NCBI GenBank assembly: GCA_905221605.1
Contig: CAJNDS010000635.1
Coordinates: 305,001 to 369,000, forward strand
DNA length: 64,000 bases
From: Symbiodinium natans
Taxonomy: Eukaryota; Sar; Dinophyceae; Suessiales; Symbiodiniaceae
Direction: 5' to 3'
The position numbers and the translations under genes are program-made. The notes under the pieces were generated by a model, which saw only the letters and a program-made list of their open reading frames with translations, was not told the origin of the DNA and did not search any database. Below are positions 44,285 to 56,400 of this stretch, one piece after another (positions within the stretch are counted from its first letter, which is position 1; each line of letters opens with the position of its first letter).

Positions 44285-44376
44285 CTACGCCGGATCCGGA
44301 GTGCCAAGGCTGCATGACCAAATCTTGTGAATGTCAGGCGTAGAAGAAACGATTTCGTTTTTGTGTTGCGGGACGT
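44285..44376 (-). CDS. Candidate terminal exon, unidentified
   Basis: An open minus-strand frame ends in TAG at 44287-44285. It reads DVPQHKNEIVSSTPDIHK and ends SLGTPDPA. The frame is open rightward to about 44423; an AAG acceptor at 44377 gives the start used here. It lies between the exon at 45273 and the next gene's ATG at 44161, so it could close the CUB transcript. Weakness: the join to the preceding exon is not phase-consistent with this acceptor. Confidence 0.35.
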
Positions 44377-45146
44377 CTTCGGACCCGATCAGGCGACGAG
44401 CATCATCAGCATCACCAGGTCAGTTGGTCCTGAAACCCTAAACCCTAAACCCTAAACCCTAAACCCTAAACCCTGAACCCTAAGGGGCCCCACAAGACGA
44501 GCATCATCAACATCCGTTGGGAGTGTCACCCAACAGGGCCTCAGGCTTCGGGCCCATGCAAAGCACGATCTTTCCGGACCCTCCAGGCTCTCGGAGGTGA
44601 TCGGCTGATAGGTTTTAGGGTTTAGGGTTTATTAGGGTTTAGGGTTTAGGGTTTATTAGGGTTTGGGGTTTGGGGGTTCAGGGCTTTAGGTGCTAGGAGT
44701 TCAGGGTTTTAGGGGCTTTGGGGTTTAGGGTTTAGGGTGACCGCCACCGGTCCTAGCTAGAGGAACCATGTGCCGTTTAAGCTGGCAGACGTGCCCAACA
44801 CGAAACTGTTCAGTGGACTTTTCAAGCGCGTTGCCAGGTTGCCGTAGGTAAACCCTGCAGCCCGAGAATCCAAGCTTGCCAGCTTTACCCTTAACCCTAA
44901 GCTTAAACCCTAAACGCTAAGTCCTAAACCCATCAGCCAGAGATGCCATGAGGTGTCTGATTCTACATAAACCCTGAAGAACAAAGCAAACAGGCATAAA
45001 CCCTCAACCCTAAACCCTACTGATGTACATAAACCCTCTACCCTAAGCCTTAGACCCGGTTGATGAACGTAAGCCTGAAGCCCTGTTGATGGACGTAAGC
45101 CCGAAACCCTGTTAAAACTTGTTGATGAATATAAACCCTCAGCCGT

Positions 45147-45246
45147 GAACCCTAAACCCTAAACCCTAAACCCTAAACCCCTGAACCCTGAACCCTAAAC
45201 CCTAAACCCTAAACCCCTAAACCCTGAACCCTAAACCCTAAACCCG
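45147..45246. repeat. Telomeric-type array with CCCTGAA variants
   Basis: About a dozen CCCTAAA/CCCTGAA units; the left flank repeats a looser motif containing TTGATGAA and TAAACCCT. Confidence 0.9.
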
Positions 45247-45272
45247 AGATTTCGGGTCCAAGGAAGCCAAGC

Positions 45273-47693
45273 GACCCCCCCGGCGCAGAGCTTCCAGCCC
45301 TTGTCCTGGACGTCCTGGATATCACTGTTAGGGGTTTAAGGGGATGCGAGTCCGTAGTGATGTGTCACAACATCAGAATACAAGAGCTGATAGTACAAGA
45401 ATACGATGCTGCGAGAATAAACACATGAACATAGGAATGCCAAAATAGCAATATGATAATGCAATCGTATCATGCGGGGCTCTTTGAGACTAGACGATTA
45501 TACTATTACCTTCTACTGCACATGAGGCTTCTTGAAAGGGTCCGATGTTGATGTCATATGTCTGTACAAGGGTATAGCATGTCTGGAAGTGCCTCCTCTG
45601 CAAAGTAGTTCACGTAAAATCGCCACAGTTAAGCTGAGTCTGTCGCGGAATTACGTCCGAAAACGCCGAGGGACAAATTTCTACACCAGGCCGCAAAAAA
45701 ATTTAAAAAACAAGCCAGCGACCTTCCCATGACCTACGTTGGCAAGTATCCCGAAAACCGGCAAGCAGTTAAAACATGGGCGAGAAACCCTACTGCAAAT
45801 GAAACTCACCCTCCAAGCAAGCCTGACCAAGAGCCAACCGAGAAGTCCCAAGCTCACTTGCCGAAGCCCTGTCTGTGGCGTGGCAGAACGCTACTTGGAA
45901 GTTCATGAATAGTCGAAGTATTGTTTCGAGTGCCCTCAATACAGTGATAAGTTATAGCTGCATTTGCCACACTTATAAGCCCACTTATCCCTACCCTTGA
46001 ACCTCCACGCGCGATACAAAACGCCTGAGCATGAGACCCCGAAACAAACACCACGGGACCCTAAACCCTAAACCCTAAACCCTAAACCCCAAAGACACTC
46101 CATCTTGGCCGGCCTCGTCGGAGCTCCACTGCATGGGTTCTGCCAGGGCAGCTTTGTGGTTCTCAAGGGTTTAGGATTTAGGGCTCAAGGGTTTAGGGTT
46201 TAGGGTTTGGGAATTAGGGTTTAGGTTTGGGGTTGAGGGGTTCGGGCTTAGGCTTAGGGAACACTAGATTTGCAAGCTATCTCATCAGCGAAGCTGTGTT
46301 CGGCTTTGATGCTCGAAACCAACATCTAGTACATCTTTGATGTGCAGTAGTACTCTTGATCATTGACTCTTCGATTTGCGTAGCACCGTGTCACACTTCT
46401 TCCTCTTGACTTTTCAGGACACCCATCCATCCCATGTTGAGCTGCAAAGATAGCGACTTATTAAAACCTGCCGGGCACGTATCACCCACCCTAGACCATT
46501 AAGTGTGCGGTCAACTTTTGGACCGGCCGTGAAATTTGAATACAAGCTACCCTTTCTGGGTCCAGAGAATGTTCCAGAAAGACCTCGACTACATACTAAA
46601 TATGTTCATACACAGGGGCGTCTTCGAGGTATCCGAAGTAAGATTACGGGTCTCAAAACTCAAAGACGTAGCTGCAGAACTGCCTGAGACGCTGGTAAGA
46701 CAAGTCGGCCTGTTGGGACCACTCCATCCGGCCCGCTGGAGCCTCAGCCATGCGTAATATTCTTGTCTTCAGGGCTTGATGATTCAAGGTATTTCAGGAG
46801 AGGGGACCTTCACCCGACTGCGGGCATAATAGCTCGAGAGATCTGTTCAGTGTCTAGGGATGCTGGGAGCCCCTAAACCCCAAAACCTTCAAGTCGCTGA
46901 AGATTCTCAGGAACGTCGGTGGGTGCATGTTTAGGGGGTAGGGTTCAGGTTTCTGATAAGCTTGCCCGACCCAAGGTGGCCGCGGCCGGGTTTGGGCTTT
47001 CGGATTCAGGGTTAAGCTACACAAACAAGGACAGGGTTTAGGGCCCAATGTTTCAGGAGCCTTCGACTTGTTTAAGGGTAGATCGGCTTCTCGAACAAGG
47101 GGGGGCTACAGGGGACGACATCCTGAATGCGGATTGTGGTCGAAAACCGAAGCCCTAAAGCCTCAAACCTCAAACCTTAAACCAAGAATTAACATTCAGC
47201 ATCTATCCGCTGCAGACATTCTTTAAGCTGAGCACCGGAATATCTCCGTCCATTCACCCAGAGTACCTGGGCTTTGGCAACATGCAACAAACACCATGCG
47301 GGGATGGAACACAACTAATACGCACTTTTCAATACCTTATAATGTGTAGACCAATGACCACAATAGGTTGACAAGGGTGAGTTATCAGTCGTTGCTACTA
47401 CTTTGCCGATGCTACTTGACCATGAGGGTAACTGCTTTCCTGGCTCATCTACTGAGAGCACAACCAAAACAAACTTTTAGGGTTGAGGGTTTTGGGTCAG
47501 CATATGTATGTTCCAAAAATCGTGATACCAGTTTAGGGGCTTCCGACATTAAGGATTGTGAGGCTTGGTGAGGGGTTCTTAAAGGCCGCCATTGCCTGAC
47601 ATGACATACCCGTTCATGCGCGCGGGGCGCATCGTAGCTGGCTTCCGTAACAAAGTCCTTCGCCGCGATGGTCTTGTTCCCCGGGTTGTAGAC
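45273..47693 (-). CDS. Candidate further exons of the CUB gene (three exons)
   Basis: Three well-bounded minus-strand exons continue leftward from the CUB exons, all phase 0 at both ends. 47693-47610 is 28 codons (VYNPGNKTIAAKDFV...) with a CCAG acceptor and a GTATGT donor. 46161-46114 is 16 codons (NHKAALAEPMQWSSDE) with a GC donor. 45314-45273 is 14 codons (DVQDKGWKLCAGGV) with a CCAG acceptor and a GC donor. Phase agrees with the exon ending at 50470, so they could be the 3' part of the same transcript. I recognise no domain in them. They could equally be a separate gene. Confidence 0.4.
46569..47276 (+). CDS. Plus-strand gene start, two exons, product unknown
   Basis: Exon 1 is 46569-46694: ATG preceded by CCAGAG-A, then 42 codons (MFQKDLDYILNMFIHRGVF, then VSKLKDVAAELPETL) and a canonical GTAAGA donor in phase 0. 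Exon 2 is 47216-47276: acceptor CGCTGCAG, reading TFFKLSTGISPSIHPEYLGF, with a GC (GCAACA) donor. The two join in frame. Continuation to the right was not resolved. It lies between minus-strand exons at 46161 and 47610, so if those belong to one gene this gene is nested antisense in its intron. No family recognised. Confidence 0.45.
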
Positions 47694-47699
47694 CTGGAT

Positions 47700-50460
47700 T
47701 TGGGACTTACAGCCCGTGGCCAGAGTCCACAGCTGAACATGAATCGAACATAATTGTGGGCAAAGAGCACCCTGGGCCCTAAACCCTAAACCAAACTCTG
47801 GGTGTTAAGGGACATAAACACCTCACAAGTGACCTATGAGCCCAAATCCTATGCCCTCAAAACCCGAGCGTACACATCAGCCACACTAACGCCACTACCC
47901 ACACTGGCTTCTGGTAGTTCTCAGGGGCAATTTGCATAGCATCCCTAAACCCTGAAAATGCCCACTGTCCTGAGGCCCCTTCCCAGAAACCAGTTGAGGT
48001 TGCAGGTGGCGGGCTGAGGGTCTAGGACTCGGGGAGCTATCCTTCTAAGACTACAAGTCGACTCTCAGCTATGTTGCACATATACCTATATTGGCCCCAA
48101 GGCCCCAAGCATGCAAGTTTTTTGGAGCCTACGGAGGATCCCTAAGATTCTAGGTACCCAACCCTACACCCTAGACGGCTGCCAAGGTGCTTGGATGATA
48201 CATCCTTGCAGAGGGTTGTAGGTGCTGGGATAGTTCCTGACACGACGGATGGCGCTGCCTTTTTCGATCGGTTAGGGAAGGGAAGACCGGAACGCTGCAT
48301 TTCGAAGCCATGATGTGCTCTTATGCTCGCTTATGCAATAGGGGGGGGGGGGGGTGGGGGGGTCCCTTTTTGGGTACCCTACATATGAAAGGGGCCGCTT
48401 CAGAATCGTAGCCCCAAAAAGAAACCATCATTTCGCGAACTCGCCATGTTGTCAGGTGCCCATGCATTGGGTCAGAAGGTGGCGGGGAGGGCTCGACTCT
48501 CCGAGTGGTGGCCCCGTGGTGTGGCAGGCGCAACTCGAGTAGGCCAGGAAGAAACAAGTGGATCGGGCCGTTTTGGGGGCTCAGGGTTTTCGGGTTTAGG
48601 GTTTAGGGTTTGGGGTTTGGGGTTTAGGGGTTCAGGGTGTAGTGTGTAAATTTCAGGCACGCTGTGATGTCCAGAGACCAGAAGTCGCCTAGGAACGAAC
48701 GAGGTATCTTCCCTCATATCTGCTCATACAGGAGCCTCACCCCATGGATACAAGAAACAAAGCAGCGCTAGAACTTCCTGGCACCTGTCGGATTGTGGCA
48801 TCGGTATGTTTGGGACCCTGCAATCCCTATCAGCTCTAAACCCGAAACCCTAAGCCCTGAACCCAATCAGCTCCAAACCCAGAAATCCTATCAGCCCTAT
48901 CACCCCCAAAGGCAGCGCAGCATCGGAGACAGCGCGCATCCCTCTGCATCAATCCTTGCAGCCAGCCCAGGGACGATCACGGGGGTTTAGGGTGTTTTGT
49001 CGAGGTTTAGTTTAGGGTTCCAAGTGGAAGAACTTCTGAATCCCAAACTGGGGGATGTCTTAGCATAGCCCCCCATGCACTCGAGGGTTCTGCAGGTTTG
49101 GGGCTCATTGGTAAAAGTTCCTTCTGTGCTTTGCAGAGAGGGCTCTTGAACACCTCAACTCATCCCGAAGTCCCTCAAGGCCCCGAAGCCCGGGCAAGGA
49201 ATACCCGAATCCAACCGAGTAGGGGTTTAAGCCCCCACCCCAGAATCAGGCCACCATACATAGAGAACTGGCCCTTTTCTTGTGGCAATTGTCGGCCTTC
49301 TACCATGGCCATGGCTCGAGTCGAGACATGAGAAGTGCTGACCAGACTCGTGCAAGGGCCCTCTAAGATGGAGAAGATGCCACCACCTCCCACCAGCATT
49401 GGGTTTAGGGTTTAGGGTATAGGGTTTGGGGTTTAGGGTTTAGGGTTTAGGGTTTTGGGATTTTGGGTTTTTGGGTTTTTGGGTTTGGGGGAGCGTTCTG
49501 GGTTCTTGCTTCAGGGGTGCAGCAGGTGTAAAGGAGGTTCTGGACCCGAGCCAGCCATGGCAGAAGGTGGCTACTTCCCCTTTACATACCCCCAAGTACT
49601 AGCATCCCATGTGCAAGGTCCCCTCCAAGATAGGTGCCTTCATTTTGACAGACCCCGCGTACAGACTGGTGCTGGCGAACCTTGCATTCTCGTTTCATGA
49701 TGTGCGCTGCCATTGAGGACTTCGATTCTTCAGGGTTCCGGGCGTTTAGGGCCATAGACCCCCACTTCAATGCAGCAGATCGGTCCCCCAAAGTACAGGT
49801 CACCCCCCAAAATTCCCCCCCCAAAACGATGGCCCTCCTCGCAGGAACTTGCCCAACCCCTGATTGTCGCAGATACCCACACCCTCAACCCTAAACCCTA
49901 AACCCTAAACCCCCAACCCTCCCTACACCCATGTGCCGGGTGAAAGAGAGAAAAGCCCCTCAAGCCTGTGGGCGCGGAGGGCTTGGGCCCGAGGCAGAGC
50001 TTCCAGCCTGTCCACAGGATGCAGAATCTAGAATTTGAGGGCCTAGGGTTTAGGGGTTTAGGGGTTTAGGGGTTCGGGTTTAGGGGTTTAGGGTTTAGGG
50101 GAACCCTTGATGGGACTTAGGCTCCGAGGCCCGAAGGCGGTTGAGACTTCTTGCGGGTTTTGGGTTTAGGGTCTTGGGGCTAGGGTTTTGGGGGCGTCGG
50201 TCCCCCTTTGGGTTTGGCTTGTTGTCTTGCTGGGAGCTTCCATGACCCGGGCCTTCTTACCGGAGATGCTTCTAGATGATCCAGGCCGGTTCGGTCTACG
50301 TATCATGATGAGGGCAGGGCTTCGTGTTCAACAGAGCCTAGCGGCATGACAGGATGTCACGGCTTGAAGCCTCTGAATCCAGAGCCTCTAAGCTGCTCAG
50401 GGTGCAAACCTGAACACGCCTAAGGCCCCTAAACACCCATGTTGCGGATTGTGCCTTCCA
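47700..50460. other. No confident gene
   Basis: Several frames open on both strands at 48.3-49.8 kb contradict each other. Telomeric arrays at 49398-49455 and 50040-50100. Confidence 0.5.
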
Positions 50461-50469
50461 CGAATCAAC

Positions 50470-53400
50470 CCGACACCCGCACTCCGCACACCCTCCACCG
50501 GCTGTAGATGTCACACATGACTCAAAGAGATTTCCGAAAACCGAATTCCACACCTTCTGCCCCTAAATTACGCACCTTTGCCCTGGATGTCTTCGTCCGA
50601 CTTCCAAGCTATAGTACCCCGGGGCGTGATGCCTTCGCCAAAGGCAAGAGAGGTTTGTTCGCAATTGGGGGCCCCCTTTGCGCACACGTCCGGGCTTCAG
50701 CATCCAAGGACAAAAGGTTCAAATCAAACATCCGCTGGCTCCACAATACCGGGAAAACCAAATCCAGAGATGATGGGCGAACTAACCCTACACCTTTTTG
50801 AACCCTAGGATTAAATCCCTGGCCTTCACCAATTTCTTGCTATTTTAAGGAACGACGTTGTCCGCTTGTTTCCATCCCTATGGTTTCCATCCCTATGGTC
50901 TACTTCTCTCGTGCTTGCTACGAGTACCTACAGGTGTTAGGGTGACCTTAGACAGCTTCCACCGCTCCACCCGATCGTGGCCAAGTTGCCGGAGGGCTTG
51001 CGCTGGCCGCCTCAACAACTCGAGTAGGTCGTGTCAACAGAAAGATGGGGGGTTTCCGAAATGAGGGGTACGTTATCGGGGGGTTTTTATTGAAGGGGAA
51101 TTCTACTATTTGGGGGTCTTTTTAGGGGTGCCTGATTTTCGTGAGCCCTCATCTGTGTAACAATGACCATAAGACGAACATTGGTTCCTAGTCGCAGCGA
51201 GAACCAGAGTATCAAGAATGGTGTTTCCGTTCCGTAGGCTCTCAGGAGGCCGAAGGATAATGAATGACCTTCAGTCCTGAACCCTATACCCCAGAGGCCC
51301 TGAATCCTGTTTAGAAAGCAAATCCTGAATTCCAGGAGCTCTGAGCATCGCCTTTTGGCACATCGGGTGGGTTTCACGACAGCGCATCTCTATCCGGTGC
51401 TCTGACTTTTTCGGATTCAAAGCAAAAGCCACAGAACAGCCATTTGCAAGCACCCTTGCTTAAGACAGGAGAGAGTCCGAGGTCAGAACCTCTCAAGACC
51501 CGGAAGCCCTAACCGCACGAGCCCTAAGCCCAAGTCCAAGCACTAACCCATGGAAGCAGCTCTTAAAGCAGCCCAAAAATCACTCCACCCCCCCCGCCGT
51601 CCCCCTCCTCTCGAGACTACAGCAAAAGGTTGGCACCCCTCTGCCATGATGTTTCCATCGGGGCAGCTGTCATCAAGTGGAGATGTTTGGGCTAGGGACT
51701 CACAATAAACAGAGAAGCCAGCCGAGGCGCTGAACTGCATGTTGTTGATGGTCAGGACATCATAGAAGCGCTCTGTGGAGAAGTCCACCATCTCGAGGGG
51801 CGTCATGAGGCTGCTGTTCGTGACGATCGTGCAGCGCTCATTGCCGCCTGGGCGATAGCGAGGCTCTATGGTCGGGCACCCTTGACTAAACGCGACCAGC
51901 TGTCAAAACATAAACCCTGCACCAGAAACCCCCTACACGGAAAACACAAAAACACACCACAAGCAACTCGAAGAAGCAACAAAAAGCCCCACCAAAAACA
52001 AAGAAAACGTCTAAATCCCTCAACACCCCCCGGACACCCAAACCCGAACACCCCAACACCCCTGGCATCCAAAACAACCTTTAACGCCAAACCCTGAACC
52101 CCCTCAACTGCAGATCAACCCGAGGTTCTGTAGTTGGCCGGATAGTTTGGGGACTGGATGCAGTTCCCCACAATTGAGCAGGTGCCGCGCCTCAGTCCAA
52201 GCTTGAAGGTGGGCTTTTGTTGCTTCCTTTTTTTGGGCTTGCATATTATTGTGGGTGGTTGGGGCCTTGGGGGTCCGCCCAGTTGCGGGTTTACTCTGCT
52301 TTCTGAGATGAAAGGTTTTGGGGTTTAGGGGTTCTTGGCCTAGTTCGGACCACTACTATGCCTGGGGCAGCGACCAGGCCGACCCCCCAGGCTTGTGGAA
52401 ACCTTTCACCCCTAAAGTTAACGCCCATTAGCCCCAAACCCTAAACCCTAAACCCCCAAACCCCTGTACCCTGTACCCTCAACCCGCCCTCAACCCCTCA
52501 ACCCCTTTACTACCCTCGTCAAGCCCCGAACAAAACCCCGAAGCCCTAAACCCATGTAGCCCTAAACCCCTGTAGCCCTAAACCCTAAACCCTAGACCCT
52601 AAACCCTAAACCCTAAACCCCTAAACCCTAAACCCCTGTATCCCTGTAGCCCTAAACCCTTAAGCCCATCTCAACTCCTCAGGCCGGCACAGGACTTGCC
52701 AAGCGCCGTCGACTGACTGCACCTGGCCACCGCCGCAGACCTCGCGCAATTTGGGTAGGGTTTATAGGGTTGGTAGGGTTTATAGGGCTTATGGGGTTCA
52801 AAGGGTTCATAGGGTTTACAGGGTTTAGAGTGGTGTAACCGAGGGTAGCCATGGACTTCAACACACTTTGCTGATATACAACCCAATACATTGAAGCGAA
52901 CTTCACACATTTAAAGCGTGTAATGCTTGAAGTCCCTGAACCCTAAGCCCTAAACCCTAAACCCTATAAACCCGAAACCCTAAGCCCGAAACGCGTTGCT
53001 GAAGCGGCAAAGTTGCACAGCAAGCCTCTGGCGCGGCGTAGCCCATGTGCCAGTATTCTGCAAGAGGCCCCCATGCCTGAGTTGGTTTAGGGCTTAGGGT
53101 TTCGCTCTTGAGGGCTACTTTGCGGCTTCTCTCAGCAGGGCTTAGGGTTTACGCTTTAGGGTTTGGGGTTTCGGGGTTTAGGGCCAAAGCCCTACAAATT
53201 CACCCTCCAATAAGCTTAGGCTGATTTCTCACATACCCGCTTGCGAGCGACATTTGCAGCTCCACTACTTGGAGGTTCATCCATATATATATATATATAT
53301 GAAGCGGGTTACAAGTATCTTAAGATGGCTATAACATTGTTTAGGGTACATACACCCCCCTACTTACCAGCACCATGAACTCCGAGTAATGCTCGTCCAG

Positions 53401-56400
53401 TAAACGGTTGCCCTAAGAGGGGAACATCTAACGAAGAGATCCCCGTATCTCAGGAACCCGATATCCGAACGCCCCTGAAATTACGGCAAACCCTACAGAA
53501 ACACCCCGCAAACTTGGTTACACAGTCTTCTACCCACCCGAACCCCCTAACCCTGCTGGGGAACATAGGGTTGCTTTTGGGAATAGGGATCTGCTGGGGA
53601 ACATACAGTTGCTTTGGGGAATAGGTATCTCTCGATCATCTACCAACAGCCCGAAACCCTAAAAAGACCATCTGATGCCCGGGTGCTTCTTCCCAGTTCG
53701 GACCCTGCCCACCCGTGCTCGTGCACCACCTCCGGATTGAGAAGTGGTCTGGGGTTTAGGATTCGGGGGCTGTTCCCAACATGACCCCACGTGTGTCATA
53801 AGAGCCCACAGGAACCTTCAAGAAGGACCCTGTAGATCGACCCCTCATTTCAAGGTCTGGTGGGGGGGCAGGGGGGGGGGGGGGGGGTATCCGTTAGACT
53901 TTGAGGGCTTGCGAGTTGGGCGACTCTCCAGGGTTTGGGGGGTTCAGGGTTAGCCGGGGCCCCTGTTTGGGCTTTTGGGGTACCCTGAAGATTACAGGGT
54001 GTCGGGCTTCGCTGTGTCGGCGTTTTCTGGGGGCTGGTCCTGGTAAAGGGCTAACCACTTCTGTACTATAAGCCCCCAATATACTAGAAGTAGACCCATG
54101 TTGGCGGGTGGGAGTGCGGCGGTGTGACATTGATTAGGATTCCTGTGCTTGGGTTTGCAATAGGAGGCATCCAGCTGGTCAGGGCTGGAGTCATCATCGG
54201 ACAAGGCACCCGCGCTGGGAGTAATCCTCACGTGCGTTTCGGAGGGTTGGGCGTTTGTTGAGGAATTGTTGTTTCTTTGAAGGGGTGGGGGGGGGGATGG
54301 GGTTCGAGGGTTCAGGAATATTTAACTTAAAAAAAACGCGTGTGGGCTGAAGCTCGGCTCCGGAAAAGTCCGAATATCCAAGGCACGGCTATTTAGATGA
54401 GATGGCATGGCCTCGACATCAGGAACAGAAACCTAAACCCAAGATCTCAACCCACAACACCCAGTGACTACCTGGTCACTACCTGCACAGATTCCAGTAC
54501 TGCTGTTCCCAGAACTACACTAGGGTTAGGCTTTGAAGGGCTTGGGCGTTTGCTCACTACCCGAGCCCGCGTACTTCGGGTACATGAGAGCAAGATATAC
54601 GTGCACCGACATGAGCTGCAAGTGCTGGATGGGGGTAGTAAGAAATGAAGACTCCCCAGAGAGCCCACGCTTCCTAAATTCAGTTGTATGTGTTTTTCGA
54701 AATATACATACATTTGCAGCATAATGAAATATCATAACATTATAGTATTTGGAATACAATTTTCAATATCATAACAATATTATAAATATATACATAAATA
54801 AAGATATATATATATATATACATATACATAATGTATAATTTAGTATAGTATAATATAATACATTATATGACATAATATAGTATACTATAATATAATATAA
54901 ACATCTTAGCAGCGGTTCATGTTAAGGACCCCAAAAGACCCTGAGCTGACGAGGCTCGGAGCAGGTGAAGTCGCCTAGGTCTGCCCAGCCCTCCACGTCA
55001 CGGCAGGCTGTAGACCTCGGGTAGGAGGATCTTTAGGGTTTAGGGATTTCGGTTTAGGGTTTAGGGTTTAGGGATTCTAGGGTTGAGGGCTTTGAGGATA
55101 TAGGGTATATCGGGTTTAGGGTACGTATAGGGTTTAGGGGTGTAGGGTATAGGGCAGATAAGGTTTCGCAGTGGCAACACAGCGGTGTAGGATATTGTAG
55201 GGCTGAGGGCTGAGGGTGTCGCATGAAAGGACACACGGCATTCTGCTCAGCTGAGTCGTGCAAGCTTTGTGGGTTTTCCGTGCCTTTTCCAGGCCCTAAA
55301 CCCTAAACCCTAAACCCTAAACCCTAAACCCTAAACCCTAAACCCTACACCTGAGACTGTCGGCTCTATCCTGCGAGGGCAGGCAAACCTCCAGACCTGA
55401 ACGCTAGCATGCCAGGCCTACACCTCTAAAGCGCTAAGCTCCTGGAAATCCTCAAAGCCCCCCTCAACAACCCCAAGCCTTAAACACAACATACAAAACC
55501 TAAAGCCAGGAACCCTAAACTCCTAAAATCCTCAAACCCGAAAGACCGATGACCCCCGACAAACCTTAAAATGAAGCGAAAGAAGCCCTCAAGGGTTTAG
55601 GGTTTAGGGTCTAGGGTTTAGGGCTACCTAAGGCCAAAACAGGCCAGGGAGCGGCTGGGAAGATGAGGGTGCCGCCGTTGGCGCCGCCGTCGAGCTTGTG
55701 GGCGCCTCTGGATCACAGGCCACAGGGTTTTAAACTTGATTGGATGCAGGGCTTTGGGCTTGGAGGGCTTCAGGGCTTTGGGGGGGGGGGGGTAGGCCTT
55801 TGACCCCAAATTTGAGCAGAGCTCAGGGCCGAGGGCATGGGTTGGGGTTCAAGGGGCTGTCTACACGTTATATGTCTATATATGAATATGTCAAATCTAT
55901 AATATTTTCTACACATATGGCAACTTCTGTGACGGTAACCTTTAAAACGTTAGGGTCTCCTAATCCACAGAACTGACCCCATGGGTTCCAATCATAAGGG
56001 CCCATGGCGCCGCCGTTGGCGCCGCCGTTGGCGCCGCAGTTGGCGCCGCAGTTGGCGCCGCCGTCGAGTCTGCAACCGACACGGTCGTTGTGGGCGCCTT
56101 CCATGAAAGTCATAGGATGCCCTCCTAGACCCCCCCCTCCCCCCTGGTCCGACTCAGGGTTTAGGATCCCGTACTCTTTTCCCAGGGTTTATAGGGACTT
56201 AAGCGAGACATGCTATGAATGGATGCAGGGCACTGGCTCGAAGGAGCGTTGGTGCTGAAGGCTTGCGTTCTAAGGCTTTGTGCTGAGATTCTTTAAGCTG
56301 CTTAGGGCTTAGGACCTTGGGCTCTGGGTGTAAGGCTTTTGGGATTTCGAGCTTGCTTCAAAGAGGAACTTTGGTTTTGTAGGGTAACTATACGCCTCCC

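Noticed and set aside
48432-48480. LSGAHALGQ peptide resembling a haem peroxidase motif (plus strand)
   Set aside because: Only nine residues match; no second peroxidase motif or phase-consistent neighbour was found.
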